A DNA stretch of 64,000 nucleotides from Micavibrio sp964400125. GTDB taxonomy: Bacteria > Pseudomonadota > Alphaproteobacteria > Micavibrionales > Micavibrionaceae. Below, piece by piece: positions 8,689 through 17,301 of this stretch (the stretch's first letter is position 1; each line of letters opens with the position of its first letter). The translations under genes and the position numbers were made by a program. Below the pieces are notes generated by a model. It saw only the letters and a program-made list of their open reading frames with translations. It was not told the DNA's origin and did no database searches. The DNA lies in contig CAYNSR010000005.1 of NCBI GenBank assembly GCA_964400125.1, forward strand, positions 124,001 to 188,000, in the 5' to 3' direction.

Positions 8689-9300
8689 ATGCCAAAAATC
8701 GTTCTAAAACCGAAATCCCCGGAATTCGCCGACGCAGACCACAAACCTGCGGTGGAGCGTCATTGCGACATGCCGGGATGCGCTGGCGAAGCGCCGCACA
8801 AGGCCCCGAAACATCGCGGTCTGAACGATTATTACTGGTTTTGCTACGACCATGTTCTGGAATACAACAAGGCGTGGGATTTCTTTTCCGGCATGAACCA
8901 GAACGATATCGAAGACCATATCCGCAAGAGCTTCCTGTGGGACCGCCCGACCAGACGATTCGATACCGGTGACATGCACGAAACGCTTTACCGCAAGGCA
9001 TGGCAGGAGCGAAACTTCACCGACGACGTCCCGCCCGGCGAACGCGGAAACGGGTTCCGGTTCTCCCCCGATGCGCCGATGCAGGCCACGCCAGAGGTAC
9101 AGGCCATGGCGATCATGGGGCTTGAGCCGCCGCTGGATATCAAGGTCATCAAGGCCCGCTACAAGGAACTCGCCAAAAAATACCACCCCGACCTGAATCC
9201 CGGGGACAAACGCGCCGAGGAAATGATCAAATCCGTGAATATGTCCTACACCATCCTGAAACTGGCGCATGAGAAATACGACAGCGAATACCGGGATTAA
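8689..9300 (+). CDS. J-domain (DnaJ-like) protein
   Basis: A 203-residue protein with a C-terminal J domain. The HPD tripeptide is in KKYHPDLNPGDK, preceded by the basic helix IKARYKELAK; this is the region that stimulates DnaK ATPase. The N-terminal part carries CDMPGC and an aromatic FCYDHVLEYN stretch, conserved in alphaproteobacterial proteins found beside cobS; the two Cys plus His could bind metal, which is inference. The frame is open to 8482, but the ATG at 8689 gives the family-like N-terminus. cobS follows after 108 bp. Confidence 0.85.
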   Translation: MPKIVLKPKSPEFADADHKPAVERHCDMPGCAGEAPHKAPKHRGLNDYYWFCYDHVLEYNKAWDFFSGMNQNDIEDHIRKSFLWDRPTRRFDTGDMHETLYRKAWQERNFTDDVPPGERGNGFRFSPDAPMQATPEVQAMAIMGLEPPLDIKVIKARYKELAKKYHPDLNPGDKRAEEMIKSVNMSYTILKLAHEKYDSEYRD

Positions 9301-9314
9301 CCCTTCGCCCCCGC

Positions 9315-9338
9315 TATCCCGGTACAGACCGGGATGAC
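9315..9338. repeat. Short palindrome TATCCCGGTACAGACCGGGATG
   Basis: An inverted repeat (ATCCCGGT and ACCGGGAT) between the J-domain gene and cobS. It resembles the other intergenic ATCCCGG palindromes of the window. Confidence 0.5.
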
Positions 9339-9353
9339 AGAAACTTCAAAATC

Positions 9354-9389
9354 CCTTAGTGTCCTTAGTGTCCTTAGTGTCCTTAGTGG
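9354..9389. repeat. Four tandem 9-bp units CCTTAGTGT
   Basis: CCTTAGTGT occurs three times, followed by CCTTAGTGG, without spacers, 20 bp before the cobS start. It may be slippage-prone. It is not a CRISPR array because there are no spacers. Confidence 0.9.
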
Positions 9390-9408
9390 TTAAAAGAAAG
9401 CCCTCCCC

Positions 9409-10458
9409 ATGACCGAAAATCTCGACGACATCGACCGCGAACCAATGCATGCGTCTTTCGACATCACGCACCTGACACCGAACCACCCGAAATATACATC
9501 GATCCCGGATGCAAAATACAATGTGCGCGACCTTTTCGGAATCGACTGCGACTGGGAAGTTCCCGGCTTTTCCGAAGATCACCCGAACGTGCCGCAGGTG
9601 GACCAGACCTACCAGTTCGACCACGATACCACGCTGGCCATTCTTGCCGGGTTTGCCTTCAACCGCCGCGTCATGGTGCAGGGTTATCACGGCACGGGCA
9701 AATCCACCCATATCGAACAGGTTGCCGCGCGCCTCAAATGGCCCTGCGTCCGCCTGAACCTCGACTCCCATGTCAGCCGCCTCGACCTTCTGGGGAAAGA
9801 CATGATCGTCCTGAAGGAAGGCAAACAGATTACCGAATACAAACAGGGCATTTTGCCATGGGCGCTGCAAAACCCCGTTGCGCTGGTCTTCGATGAATAC
9901 GATGCCGGACGCCCCGATGTCATGTTCGTGATCCAGCGCGTGCTGGAGGCCGAAGGCCGCCTGACCCTGCTCGACCAGAACCTCGTCATTCGCCCGCATC
10001 CGGCTTTCCGGCTTTTTTCTACGGCCAATACGGTCGGGCTTGGCGATACCACCGGGCTTTACCACGGCACGCAGCAAATCAATCAGGGCCAGATGGACCG
10101 CTGGAATGTCGTCGTGACCCTGAATTACCTGCACCACGACGATGAAGTGGCCATCGTTCTCGCCAAACTGCCGGAATACAAAACGGAAGACGGCAAGAAA
10201 GACCTCAGCGCCATGGTTCGCCTTGCCGACATGACGCGGCAGGGCTTTATTAACGGCGACCTGTCCACGCTGATGTCCCCCCGCACCGTTTTGACCTGGG
10301 CGGAAAATACGCTCATCTTCAAAAACCGTGAACTGGCTTTCCGCCTCAGCTTCCTGAACAAATGCGACGAGACGGAAAGGCCCACCGTGGCCGAATATTA
10401 CCAGCGCTGCTTCGGCATCGAACTGCAACAGATCGGCCCGCGCTCGCCAATGAACTGA
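9409..10458 (+). CDS. cobS: CobS-type AAA+ ATPase (cobaltochelatase subunit)
   Basis: MoxR-like AAA+ ATPase of the CobS family, which works with CobT and CobN in aerobic cobalt insertion into hydrogenobyrinate diamide. The Walker A motif is GYHGTGKST (about residues 92-100), Walker B is ALVFDEYDAG, and sensor 1 is LFSTANTVG. The 349 residues are close to full length for CobS, including the N-terminal KYNVRDLFGID region. cobT, which usually follows, is absent: the next gene is a MotA homologue only 32 bp downstream. The assigned partner reaction is therefore from family knowledge; the protein could have another CobT-like or VWA partner elsewhere. Confidence 0.88.
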   Translation: MTENLDDIDREPMHASFDITHLTPNHPKYTSIPDAKYNVRDLFGIDCDWEVPGFSEDHPNVPQVDQTYQFDHDTTLAILAGFAFNRRVMVQGYHGTGKSTHIEQVAARLKWPCVRLNLDSHVSRLDLLGKDMIVLKEGKQITEYKQGILPWALQNPVALVFDEYDAGRPDVMFVIQRVLEAEGRLTLLDQNLVIRPHPAFRLFSTANTVGLGDTTGLYHGTQQINQGQMDRWNVVVTLNYLHHDDEVAIVLAKLPEYKTEDGKKDLSAMVRLADMTRQGFINGDLSTLMSPRTVLTWAENTLIFKNRELAFRLSFLNKCDETERPTVAEYYQRCFGIELQQIGPRSPMN

Positions 10459-10490
10459 TATAAAAATTCACAAACGGATCGGATTTTTCC

Positions 10491-11276
10491 ATGCATGCCT
10501 TATCAACACTGGCCGGATTGCTCCTCGGGATCGTTATTATCGCCGTCGCCATCGGCATGACCTCGGTCAGCCCGGCGCATTTTCTGAATTTGCCGAGCCT
10601 CGTTTTCGTGATCGGCGGCACCTTTGCCGCAACGCTGGCCAGTTATCCGCTTTCCGGGATCACCCATGCGGTGCATACCCTGTCGCAATCCTTTTCCAGC
10701 CGTCAGGGCGACACCATCAAGGCAATGGTCCGGCATTACGCCGATTTCATCGCGCTCCTGAAAAAAGGCAACATCCAGGAAATCGAAGCCGCCGCACGAA
10801 AAATACGCAACCCGTATCTTGAAACCGCCGCGCAAATGCTCCATGACGGCGCGGTGCAGGAAGACATCATGCGGGTTTTAAAATGGCGTCTCGACCGCGT
10901 TCGCGCCGAAGACCGCAACGCCAGCAACGTTTTCCGCACCATGTCCGCCTTCGCCCCGGCCTTCGGCATGATGGGAACGATCCTCGGGCTGGTCAACATG
11001 CTTGATATGATGGATAGCGGCGATTTCAACACGATCGGCATGAACATGGCGCTGGCGCTGATTACGACGTTTTACGGCCTAATTCTGGCGAATATGATTT
11101 TCAAACCCTGCGCCACAAAAATAGACCAAAAACAGCACGAAGACATCGTGATGATGAACCTCGCCCGCGAAGCGGTCCTCCTGCTCTCCGCCAACAGTAA
11201 AAATCCGGCTTATGCACGCGATATCCTGAACAAGCTGATTGAATCCCAGATGGATACAGCCCATGCAAAAACATGA
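10491..11276 (+). CDS. MotA/PomA-like stator protein
   Basis: Inner-membrane protein of the MotA/TolQ/ExbB class. It shows four hydrophobic segments: two N-terminal (about residues 5-25 and 32-52) and two in the second half, with the conserved stretch AFAPAFGMMGTILGLV that lines the ion channel, then a helix ending at FYGLILANMIF. A cytoplasmic charged region (RVLKWRLDRVRAEDR) resembles the torque-generating loop of MotA. It overlaps the next gene, a MotB-like partner, by 14 bp. No other flagellar gene is in the window, so the pair may drive a flagellar motor or another ion-powered process. Confidence 0.85.
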   Translation: MHALSTLAGLLLGIVIIAVAIGMTSVSPAHFLNLPSLVFVIGGTFAATLASYPLSGITHAVHTLSQSFSSRQGDTIKAMVRHYADFIALLKKGNIQEIEAAARKIRNPYLETAAQMLHDGAVQEDIMRVLKWRLDRVRAEDRNASNVFRTMSAFAPAFGMMGTILGLVNMLDMMDSGDFNTIGMNMALALITTFYGLILANMIFKPCATKIDQKQHEDIVMMNLAREAVLLLSANSKNPAYARDILNKLIESQMDTAHAKT

Positions 11277-11934
11277 CAGCGAAAATCATCACGACAATGC
11301 AGTCGATCTGGAAACCAGCCTGCTGCACGGTGTCGATGAAAAACCCTCCGACGATTCCGAAAGCTGGCTCATCAGCTATACCGACATGGTCACATTGCTG
11401 ATTACGCTCTTTTTGTTCATGCTGGCTCATTCGGCCTATCTACGGTCCAGCGATAAAATCGTGCCGCACCTGATCTTTGAAAACCTGAAAATACAGGCCA
11501 TGGAAAGGGATATCCCGCTGAACACAAGCGCAGAAAACAACATCCTCAACGACGATCCGCGCCTGCGCAACCTGCAATCCGGCACGGCAACACTGGCTCT
11601 GGCGGCCAGCCTCAATGCGGTTCTGTCCGGTACGGCACCTATCCATGTCCATGCCGAAACCGTCACGCTGGATTTAAAAACGCTAAACGGCACATCCGAT
11701 ATTACCCCGACCTTGCGTCTGGTTGCATCCGTGTTGAAAACGTCCTCCACCCCCGTCACGCTGGTCGATACCCGCAGCACCGGCACAGAAAGCGCCACCT
11801 ACGCGCTCCGGGCAATGGAGACCCTGCGTCTGGGGGACATCCCCCCTGAAAGACTGCACATCATCATCCCCGCCATGCCCACCAACACCTCTCCCGCACA
11901 CCCGGCTCCCCATTTGCAAATCATCCTCGACTAA
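11263..11934 (+). CDS. MotB-like stator protein with weak C-terminal domain
   Basis: Partner of the MotA-like protein. The N-terminus has one membrane helix with the channel Asp, SWLISYTDMVTLLITLFLF, typical of MotB. The rest (about 165 residues) is predicted periplasmic. An OmpA-like peptidoglycan-binding domain is expected here, but only faint elements are visible (LDLKTLNGTSDITPTL, ALRAMETLRLGDIPPERL), and it ends early at LQIILD. The start at 11263 lies inside the motA-like gene and is probably translationally coupled. It may be a diverged MotB or a stator for a different complex. Confidence 0.75.
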   Translation: MQKHDSENHHDNAVDLETSLLHGVDEKPSDDSESWLISYTDMVTLLITLFLFMLAHSAYLRSSDKIVPHLIFENLKIQAMERDIPLNTSAENNILNDDPRLRNLQSGTATLALAASLNAVLSGTAPIHVHAETVTLDLKTLNGTSDITPTLRLVASVLKTSSTPVTLVDTRSTGTESATYALRAMETLRLGDIPPERLHIIIPAMPTNTSPAHPAPHLQIILD

Positions 11935-12136
11935 TTTTGCTGGATTTTCTCTCAGCCGGTGGCCCAACAAATGGGTGAAGACCAAAACGGCGGAAATGTA
12001 ACTTAAATCCTGGACTCTAAAATGGGGGTTGACCAAACCCCTTCGGTTGATATGATTCGAACCTATTTTTTATCTCGTGACGACACTATCCAGGCAAAAC
12101 TAAAGAAATTTAAAAACACGACAGACAGGGAACATC

Positions 12137-13555
12137 ATGAATATGCCATCCAAATCCGTGCGCGGATTCCTTAAGGCCGCCTTCTTCAGCTCCACCGTAC
12201 TCCTCGCCGGGACGGCATGTTCGAATCCGCCGGAGGTGGTGACGCCGATTACGGATATGCAACAACTGAAATTTCTGGGAAAAATTCTGCACTTGGTCCG
12301 TAATCTCTATGTCGACCCAGCAAAGGCCAATGACAACAAAAAAATGTTAGAAAACGCCCTCAAAGGTACGCTGGAAGGGCTTGACCCCAACTCCACCTAT
12401 CTGGACGAAAAAGAACTGGAAAACATGACCGCCGATGCAAAAGGCGAATTTGCCGGCATCGGCGCGGAACTATCGGCAACACCGGAAAAACTTGTTCAGG
12501 TCGTCGCGCCGATTGAAGGCTCCCCCGCCGAAGCCGCCGGTGTAAAGGCCAAGGATATCATTATCGAGATTGACGGAAAATCTGCACGCGGGATGAGCGT
12601 CTCTCAGGCCGCCAGCCTGATCCGTGGCGAAGTCGGAACCCCCGTCACATTGAAATTTTTCCGTGAGGGCGAAGAAAAACCCGTCGATGTCACAATCATC
12701 CGCAATACCATCAAAACGCCCGGCGTCAAAGCCGCGGTCATTGACGGGGATATCGGATACATCAAGATTACAACCTTCCATCAGGATCGATTGACGGATC
12801 AATTCAGGGAAGCGGTCAGGTCTCTGGAAGAAAAAGGAAATATCAAATCCTACATCCTTGACCTGCGTAACAATCCCGGCGGATACCTCCATGAATCAGC
12901 AAGAATTGCAGACGATATGATCGATGCCAATGGCTTCGTCACCTATATTCGCGGCAATGAAAAAGAAGAAAACAAGGTTTGCAACCCCAAGCGCAATGAA
13001 GATTTCTGCGCAACGCCCGGCGACCTGCTCAAGGGCAAGGAACTCGTCGTTTTGGTCAATGGCGGGTCGGCCTCAGCCTCGGAAGTTGTCTCCGGGGCCC
13101 TGCAGGACCATAAACGTGCAACGATTCTGGGCACGCAAACCTATGGCAAGGGATCTGTCCAGTCCCTCATCCCGCTGGATCACGTTATTCCCGAACTCGC
13201 CGGGTCGGCGATCAAACTGACGACGGCGCTTTATTTCACGCCGCTGGGACGTTCGATTCAAGGAATCGGCATTACCCCCGATATTGTTTTTGAACCCGCC
13301 GCAGGAGCAGAGGAACGGGTATTCTCCCGTGCATCGGACAACCCCAATAACATTGCTAATCCCAACGGCACGACCGAAGGCACGAAAAGTATTGCCACCT
13401 GCACACCCAAGCCTGATCCGGAAAAAGAAAAAACACTCGATAAAACATTCAAAGACCGAGCCGGAGATGTCGATTACGAATTGCTCTGTGCCGCGGAAAC
13501 ATTGCGCAAGACACAAAACCTGACCGTCACAATCCCGATTCCGCAAGCGCCTTAG
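12137..13555 (+). CDS. S41-family C-terminal processing protease, possible lipoprotein
   Basis: Periplasmic serine protease of the CtpA/Prc class. The N-terminus is a signal sequence ending LLAGTAC; Cys28 may be lipidated, although the residue at -3 is Gly rather than Leu. A PDZ domain follows (AGIGAELS through LIRGEVGTPVTLKFF), then the S41 core with LRNNPGG, the serine motif NGGSASASE and Lys338 in TYGKGS, 25 residues after Ser313 as in E. coli Prc. A Cys-containing insert (KVCNPKRNEDFCATPG) lies before the active site and could form a disulfide. It is a paralogue of the protein at 55664 and follows the MotAB-like pair after 202 bp. Confidence 0.88.
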   Translation: MNMPSKSVRGFLKAAFFSSTVLLAGTACSNPPEVVTPITDMQQLKFLGKILHLVRNLYVDPAKANDNKKMLENALKGTLEGLDPNSTYLDEKELENMTADAKGEFAGIGAELSATPEKLVQVVAPIEGSPAEAAGVKAKDIIIEIDGKSARGMSVSQAASLIRGEVGTPVTLKFFREGEEKPVDVTIIRNTIKTPGVKAAVIDGDIGYIKITTFHQDRLTDQFREAVRSLEEKGNIKSYILDLRNNPGGYLHESARIADDMIDANGFVTYIRGNEKEENKVCNPKRNEDFCATPGDLLKGKELVVLVNGGSASASEVVSGALQDHKRATILGTQTYGKGSVQSLIPLDHVIPELAGSAIKLTTALYFTPLGRSIQGIGITPDIVFEPAAGAEERVFSRASDNPNNIANPNGTTEGTKSIATCTPKPDPEKEKTLDKTFKDRAGDVDYELLCAAETLRKTQNLTVTIPIPQAP

Positions 13556-13586
13556 TGTCTTAAAATGCATCTCCCCGCACGCACCT

Positions 13587-13673
13587 GTCATCCCCGGCGT
13601 GACCGGGGATTCAGGAATACCCGTCATATGCTGGCGTTTATTCCCCTGGATCCCCGGTCACGCCGGGGATGAC
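13587..13673. repeat. Inverted pair, 24-bp arms, CCCCGGCGTGACCGGGG family
   Basis: The arm at 13587-13610 is the exact reverse complement of 13650-13673, and each arm is itself a small palindrome. It lies between the S41 protease gene and the sulfurtransferase gene and could fold as a large hairpin in RNA. Confidence 0.85.
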
Positions 13674-13728
13674 AAAATGGTGTATTATAGGCAGCTCAGG
13701 ATTCATCTCTAACACAAGAGAGCCACCC

Positions 13729-14556
13729 ATGATGTCAGCCATTATCCGCCCCGCCGATCTCGCGCAATATCTCAACCGCCCCGATACCAGAATCATCGAT
13801 GCCACCTACCCGGCGGACGTCGCCTCTTTCAACAAAATGCGAATCGGCAATGCCGCCCACTTTGACATCGATGCGATCGCGGACCGCACGACGCCCCTGC
13901 CCCATATGCTGCCCTCCGCCGATGATTTTGCGGCAGCCATCGGTGCCATGGGCATCGGCAACGACGATATGGTCGTGGTGTATGACCGTTCCGGCATGGT
14001 CATGGCGGCGGCCCGCGCATGGTGGATGTTTCGTTGCTTCGGGCATAAAAAAATCATGGTGCTGGATGGCGGGCTGCCCGCATGGCTCACGGCGGGGCAA
14101 CCCGTCACAACCGGAACCCCGGCCCCTGCCACAACACCCGCGCATTATCAGGCGCAAATCCAACCGGAACTGGTGTGCAATCGGCAACAGGTGATGGACA
14201 GCCTGAACCGCGACGACACCCTGATTGTCGATGCACGCCCGCAGGAACGTTTTTCCGGTCTGGCCGCAGAACCGCGCCCCGGTATGCGCGTCGGTCATAT
14301 CCCGGGCAGCCTCAATATCCCCTACCCCGAACTGATCGATCCCGCCATCGGCACCTTGCGCCGGAATCACCCCCAAGTTCTGGCCCTCGCCGCCCAAGTA
14401 GAAATACCCCGCATTATTACGACCTGCGGCAGCGGCGTTACGGCCTGCCTGCTCGCTTTGGCCCTGTACGAGGCCGGACGGCGCGATGCAGCGGTTTATG
14501 ACGGGTCTTGGGCGGAATGGGGCAGCGAATCCGCAAACATGCCGATTGAGTCCTGA
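13729..14556 (+). CDS. sseA: Two-domain rhodanese, 3-mercaptopyruvate sulfurtransferase type
   Basis: Cytoplasmic sulfurtransferase moving sulfane sulfur from 3-mercaptopyruvate or thiosulfate to an acceptor. Two rhodanese domains are visible: the inactive N-terminal one (RIIDATYPAD to MVLDGGLPAWL) and the C-terminal one with VDARPQERFSG and the active-site loop TTCGSGVTAC, whose CGSGVTA form is typical of the mercaptopyruvate enzymes. The start at 13729 follows a GAGAG purine stretch; an upstream in-frame extension would read through repeat DNA. Length of 275 residues is normal. Confidence 0.9.
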   Translation: MMSAIIRPADLAQYLNRPDTRIIDATYPADVASFNKMRIGNAAHFDIDAIADRTTPLPHMLPSADDFAAAIGAMGIGNDDMVVVYDRSGMVMAAARAWWMFRCFGHKKIMVLDGGLPAWLTAGQPVTTGTPAPATTPAHYQAQIQPELVCNRQQVMDSLNRDDTLIVDARPQERFSGLAAEPRPGMRVGHIPGSLNIPYPELIDPAIGTLRRNHPQVLALAAQVEIPRIITTCGSGVTACLLALALYEAGRRDAAVYDGSWAEWGSESANMPIES

Positions 14557-14891
14557 AAACAAAACCCCTGATTTTCCCAAGCGATTCTTCAACAGACACA
14601 AACCTGACTATCAAAACCAGAACAAATCATTTACTAATCAATAATAAAAAACACAATAATCGCTCAGTCAAAAGAAAATAATAAAACACGAAATACTATT
14701 ATTGTTATTGTCGAATACTAAAAACGCCCCCTTATTCTTTACTTTGCTTTACAAATAAGCGTATTTATTACTATGTGATTACATTTTTTGTGTGTTGCAC
14801 CTAAGAAAGTTCCGAAATTGAAATTTTTCTATTGCATTCCGATCCGTTATTGGGTTACAACAGAGTTACACACCCTCTATTACCGCCGTTT
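14557..14891. other. AT-rich intergenic region without a supported gene
   Basis: This gap between sseA and the end of ispG is much richer in A and T than its surroundings, with runs such as AATAATAAAAAACACAATAA. No credible ORF, tRNA or repeat is visible. Because a rho-independent terminator closes it, a short non-coding transcript on the plus strand (roughly 14790-14927) is possible, but I cannot show a good promoter. Confidence 0.5.
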
Positions 14892-14927
14892 GTCCGGAGC
14901 ACCCAAAAGGTCTCCGGACCTTTTTTT
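14892..14927 (+). terminator. Rho-independent terminator
   Basis: GTCCGGAG (14892-14899) pairs with CTCCGGAC (14912-14919), or alternatively AAAAGGTC pairs with GACCTTTT, and seven T residues follow at 14921-14927. It can end transcripts coming from sseA or from an unannotated small RNA, and it may also stop ispG transcription from the other side. Confidence 0.8.
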
Positions 14928-14971
14928 GTCCATTCCGGATCAATGGTGAAAATAAGTACGGGGGGATCGGT

Positions 14972-16102
14972 TCAGGCTGCTTTTTTCGCGGCTTCAATCT
15001 CCGCCGCTTTTTCTTCAACCATCCTGACCAGATGATCGACGATGCTCTCGTCTCCTTCGCGCAGACGATGGGCTGTTTTTCCGCCGACATAGACCTGATG
15101 CACGCCCTTGCCGCCGCCGGTAAACCCGATATCCGTCATCAGAGCTTCGCCGGGTCCGTTGACGACGCAACCGATGACCGAAATCGTCATCGGCGTCGTC
15201 ACATGCGACAGGCGTTGTTCAATCGTTTCCACGGTTTTAATGACGTCGAATTGCTGACGGGCGCAAGACGGGCAGGCAATCACGTTGACGCCACGATGAC
15301 GCAGGCCGAGAGATTTGAGCATTTCAAACCCGACTCTCACCTCCTCCACCGGATCGGCGGAAAGAGAAACGCGGATCGTATCGCCAATCCCCGCCCAGAG
15401 TAGATTACCCATGCCAATGGACGATTTGACTGTCCCGGTACGCAAGCCCCCGGCTTCGGTGATGCCGAGATGAATGGGGCAGTCGCATTCTTCGGCCAAC
15501 ATCTGGTACGCGGCCACCGCCATGAAAACGTCGGACGCCTTGCATGAAATCTTGAAATTGTGAAAATCGTGATCCTGCAAGATCCGGATATGGCGCAAAC
15601 CCGATTCCACCATCGCATCGGGGCACGGCTCGCCGTATTTTTCGAGCAGGTCACGCTCCAGCGATCCGGCATTGACGCCAATACGGATGGAACAATTATA
15701 ATCCCGCGCCGCCTTGATAACTTCCTTCACCCGGTCTTCCGACCCGATATTGCCCGGATTGATGCGCAGGCAAGCCGCGCCGTTCATGGCCGCCTCAACG
15801 CCGCGCTTGTAATGAAAATGAATGTCGGCAACGATGGGAACGCTGACGTGTTTGACGATTTCCCTCAACGCCGCCGAAGATTCCGCATCCGGGCAGGATA
15901 CACGGACAATATCCGCTCCCGCTGCCGCGCAAGCCTGAATTTGCGCAATCGTCGCCTTGACATCGTGAGTCAGCGTATTGGTCATGGTCTGGACCGTAAT
16001 CGGCGCATCCCCGCCGACTGGCACATTCCCGACCATAATCTGACGGGATTTGCGGCGCGCGATATGCCGCCACGGGCGGATATGGGTATGGTCGTTGCTC
16101 AT
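14972..16102 (-). CDS. ispG: 4-hydroxy-3-methylbut-2-en-1-yl diphosphate synthase
   Basis: Iron-sulfur enzyme of the MEP isoprenoid pathway, converting 2-C-methyl-erythritol 2,4-cyclodiphosphate to HMBPP. The N-terminal TIM-barrel is marked by VQTMTNTLTHD and ADIHFHYKRG, and the [4Fe-4S] ligands are in CPSCARQ and the later CVVNGPGE. Length (376 residues) is typical. The start at 16102 opens the expected N-terminus ending RRKSRQIMVGNVPVGG. The divergent gene at 16208 leaves 105 bp for both promoters. The gene is upstream of the 14892-14927 hairpin on its own strand. Confidence 0.96.
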   Translation of the reverse strand: MSNDHTHIRPWRHIARRKSRQIMVGNVPVGGDAPITVQTMTNTLTHDVKATIAQIQACAAAGADIVRVSCPDAESSAALREIVKHVSVPIVADIHFHYKRGVEAAMNGAACLRINPGNIGSEDRVKEVIKAARDYNCSIRIGVNAGSLERDLLEKYGEPCPDAMVESGLRHIRILQDHDFHNFKISCKASDVFMAVAAYQMLAEECDCPIHLGITEAGGLRTGTVKSSIGMGNLLWAGIGDTIRVSLSADPVEEVRVGFEMLKSLGLRHRGVNVIACPSCARQQFDVIKTVETIEQRLSHVTTPMTISVIGCVVNGPGEALMTDIGFTGGGKGVHQVYVGGKTAHRLREGDESIVDHLVRMVEEKAAEIEAAKKAA

Positions 16103-16207
16103 GCGGGTGGTTTTAACCTGTTTTGGCGTAAAATGCGAAGATTCTTGAGAAAAATTGACAAAGACCCGCCAATATATTATACATATCTATTGATCGAGGG
16201 GCCATTT

Positions 16208-17263
16208 ATGCTGACCATCACCAAAAAAGCCGCGACGGAAGCCGAATGCAATGCCATCCTGAACGCCAGCCTTCAGGTTGAGGAGCCGTTTTCGGTCCCG
16301 GTCATCTTTATCGACCCGGCGGAATACGCGCCGCAAAAATTTCTCGGGCTGTCTTTCTTCTTTAACCGGAAAGCAGATGCCCTGAAGGCACGCCTTGCCG
16401 CCTTTGCCGAAAAATGCGATCGACCAGACCCTGATACCATGAAAGACCTCGAAGGCAGGGATTTCGACACAAGATCCATCGTACAAATCAGCAACTCCGT
16501 TCTCGGCACATTGAGAGCGCATTTTGCCTATAGGGATAACCATCTGGCATGCTCCTTTCCGGTTCTGTCACCACGGTTTTCAGTGACCCTGTGCACGATC
16601 GCCGAAAACGCCGCCCGCGCCGGGGTTTCAGATGTACTGCAAACGGGTGCGCCCCTGCCGGATTATCCCGGGTTCGACTCCCAATACAATTTCCTGTGGC
16701 TGTGGCATGAAACGGCACACAGTGTCGCGGGGGATAACGAGGCTGGCGCGGAACTGACCGCCGCCCTTGCTGCCCGCCATGCGTTCGAGGATTGCACCTT
16801 CGTCAATGTCTGGGCCGATATGCAGGTGACGAATCTTATCCTAAAATACGAAAGCCCCAAGGCATTGAAAGATTACGGCTGGTCTTGTGTCGAGGCTCTG
16901 GAATCCGCACTGGCGCTGGAGACCGCACCCGACAGCGACACCGTCCGGAATGTCGGTGAAAATTCATGGCGCGTGCCCCGTTTCGACCGCAGCGCATCCA
17001 TCCTGGCCGTTGCAGAATGCCTGCACAGGACAGTGGGTGACAGTGAATGGTATAAATACCGCAACCTGAACAGGCTGGCCGACACAACAGACCACCTCAT
17101 CAAAGAAAACCGATTTGGCACGGCAGAAGAAAAAATGATCGCCGCCCGCTTCGCGCTGGCCACCCGACGCCTTGCGACCGGAACCCCCGCCTATCAGGCC
17201 ACCGGAATGCAGCCGCCGATTGAGGCGAACCCTGTCCGCGAATTTCTGCGTGAGTTTATCTAA
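16208..17263 (+). CDS. Hypothetical protein with HETAH zinc-protease-like motif
   Basis: A 351-residue protein of no family I can name. It has no signal peptide. Residues 167-171 read H-E-T-A-H within LWLWHETAHSVAGDNEAGAE, which matches the HExxH zinc site of gluzincin proteases; Glu178 or Glu182 could be the third ligand. A Trp-rich helix precedes the motif, and Ala-rich helices follow. The start at 16208 has GAGGGG five to eight bases upstream. It is monocistronic, divergent from ispG, and followed by an inverted repeat. Protease activity is inference from the motif only. Confidence 0.7.
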   Translation: MLTITKKAATEAECNAILNASLQVEEPFSVPVIFIDPAEYAPQKFLGLSFFFNRKADALKARLAAFAEKCDRPDPDTMKDLEGRDFDTRSIVQISNSVLGTLRAHFAYRDNHLACSFPVLSPRFSVTLCTIAENAARAGVSDVLQTGAPLPDYPGFDSQYNFLWLWHETAHSVAGDNEAGAELTAALAARHAFEDCTFVNVWADMQVTNLILKYESPKALKDYGWSCVEALESALALETAPDSDTVRNVGENSWRVPRFDRSASILAVAECLHRTVGDSEWYKYRNLNRLADTTDHLIKENRFGTAEEKMIAARFALATRRLATGTPAYQATGMQPPIEANPVREFLREFI

Positions 17264-17301
17264 GACAGCCCCTGAGTAATATGGTGTCCCACAAAGATTG
17301 C

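Noticed and set aside
9354..9389. Possible CRISPR array
   Set aside because: Units are 9 bp and contiguous without spacers; no cas genes are nearby.
9301..9408. Cobalamin riboswitch upstream of cobS
   Set aside because: Only 108 bp with repeats; no B12-box-like sequence seen.
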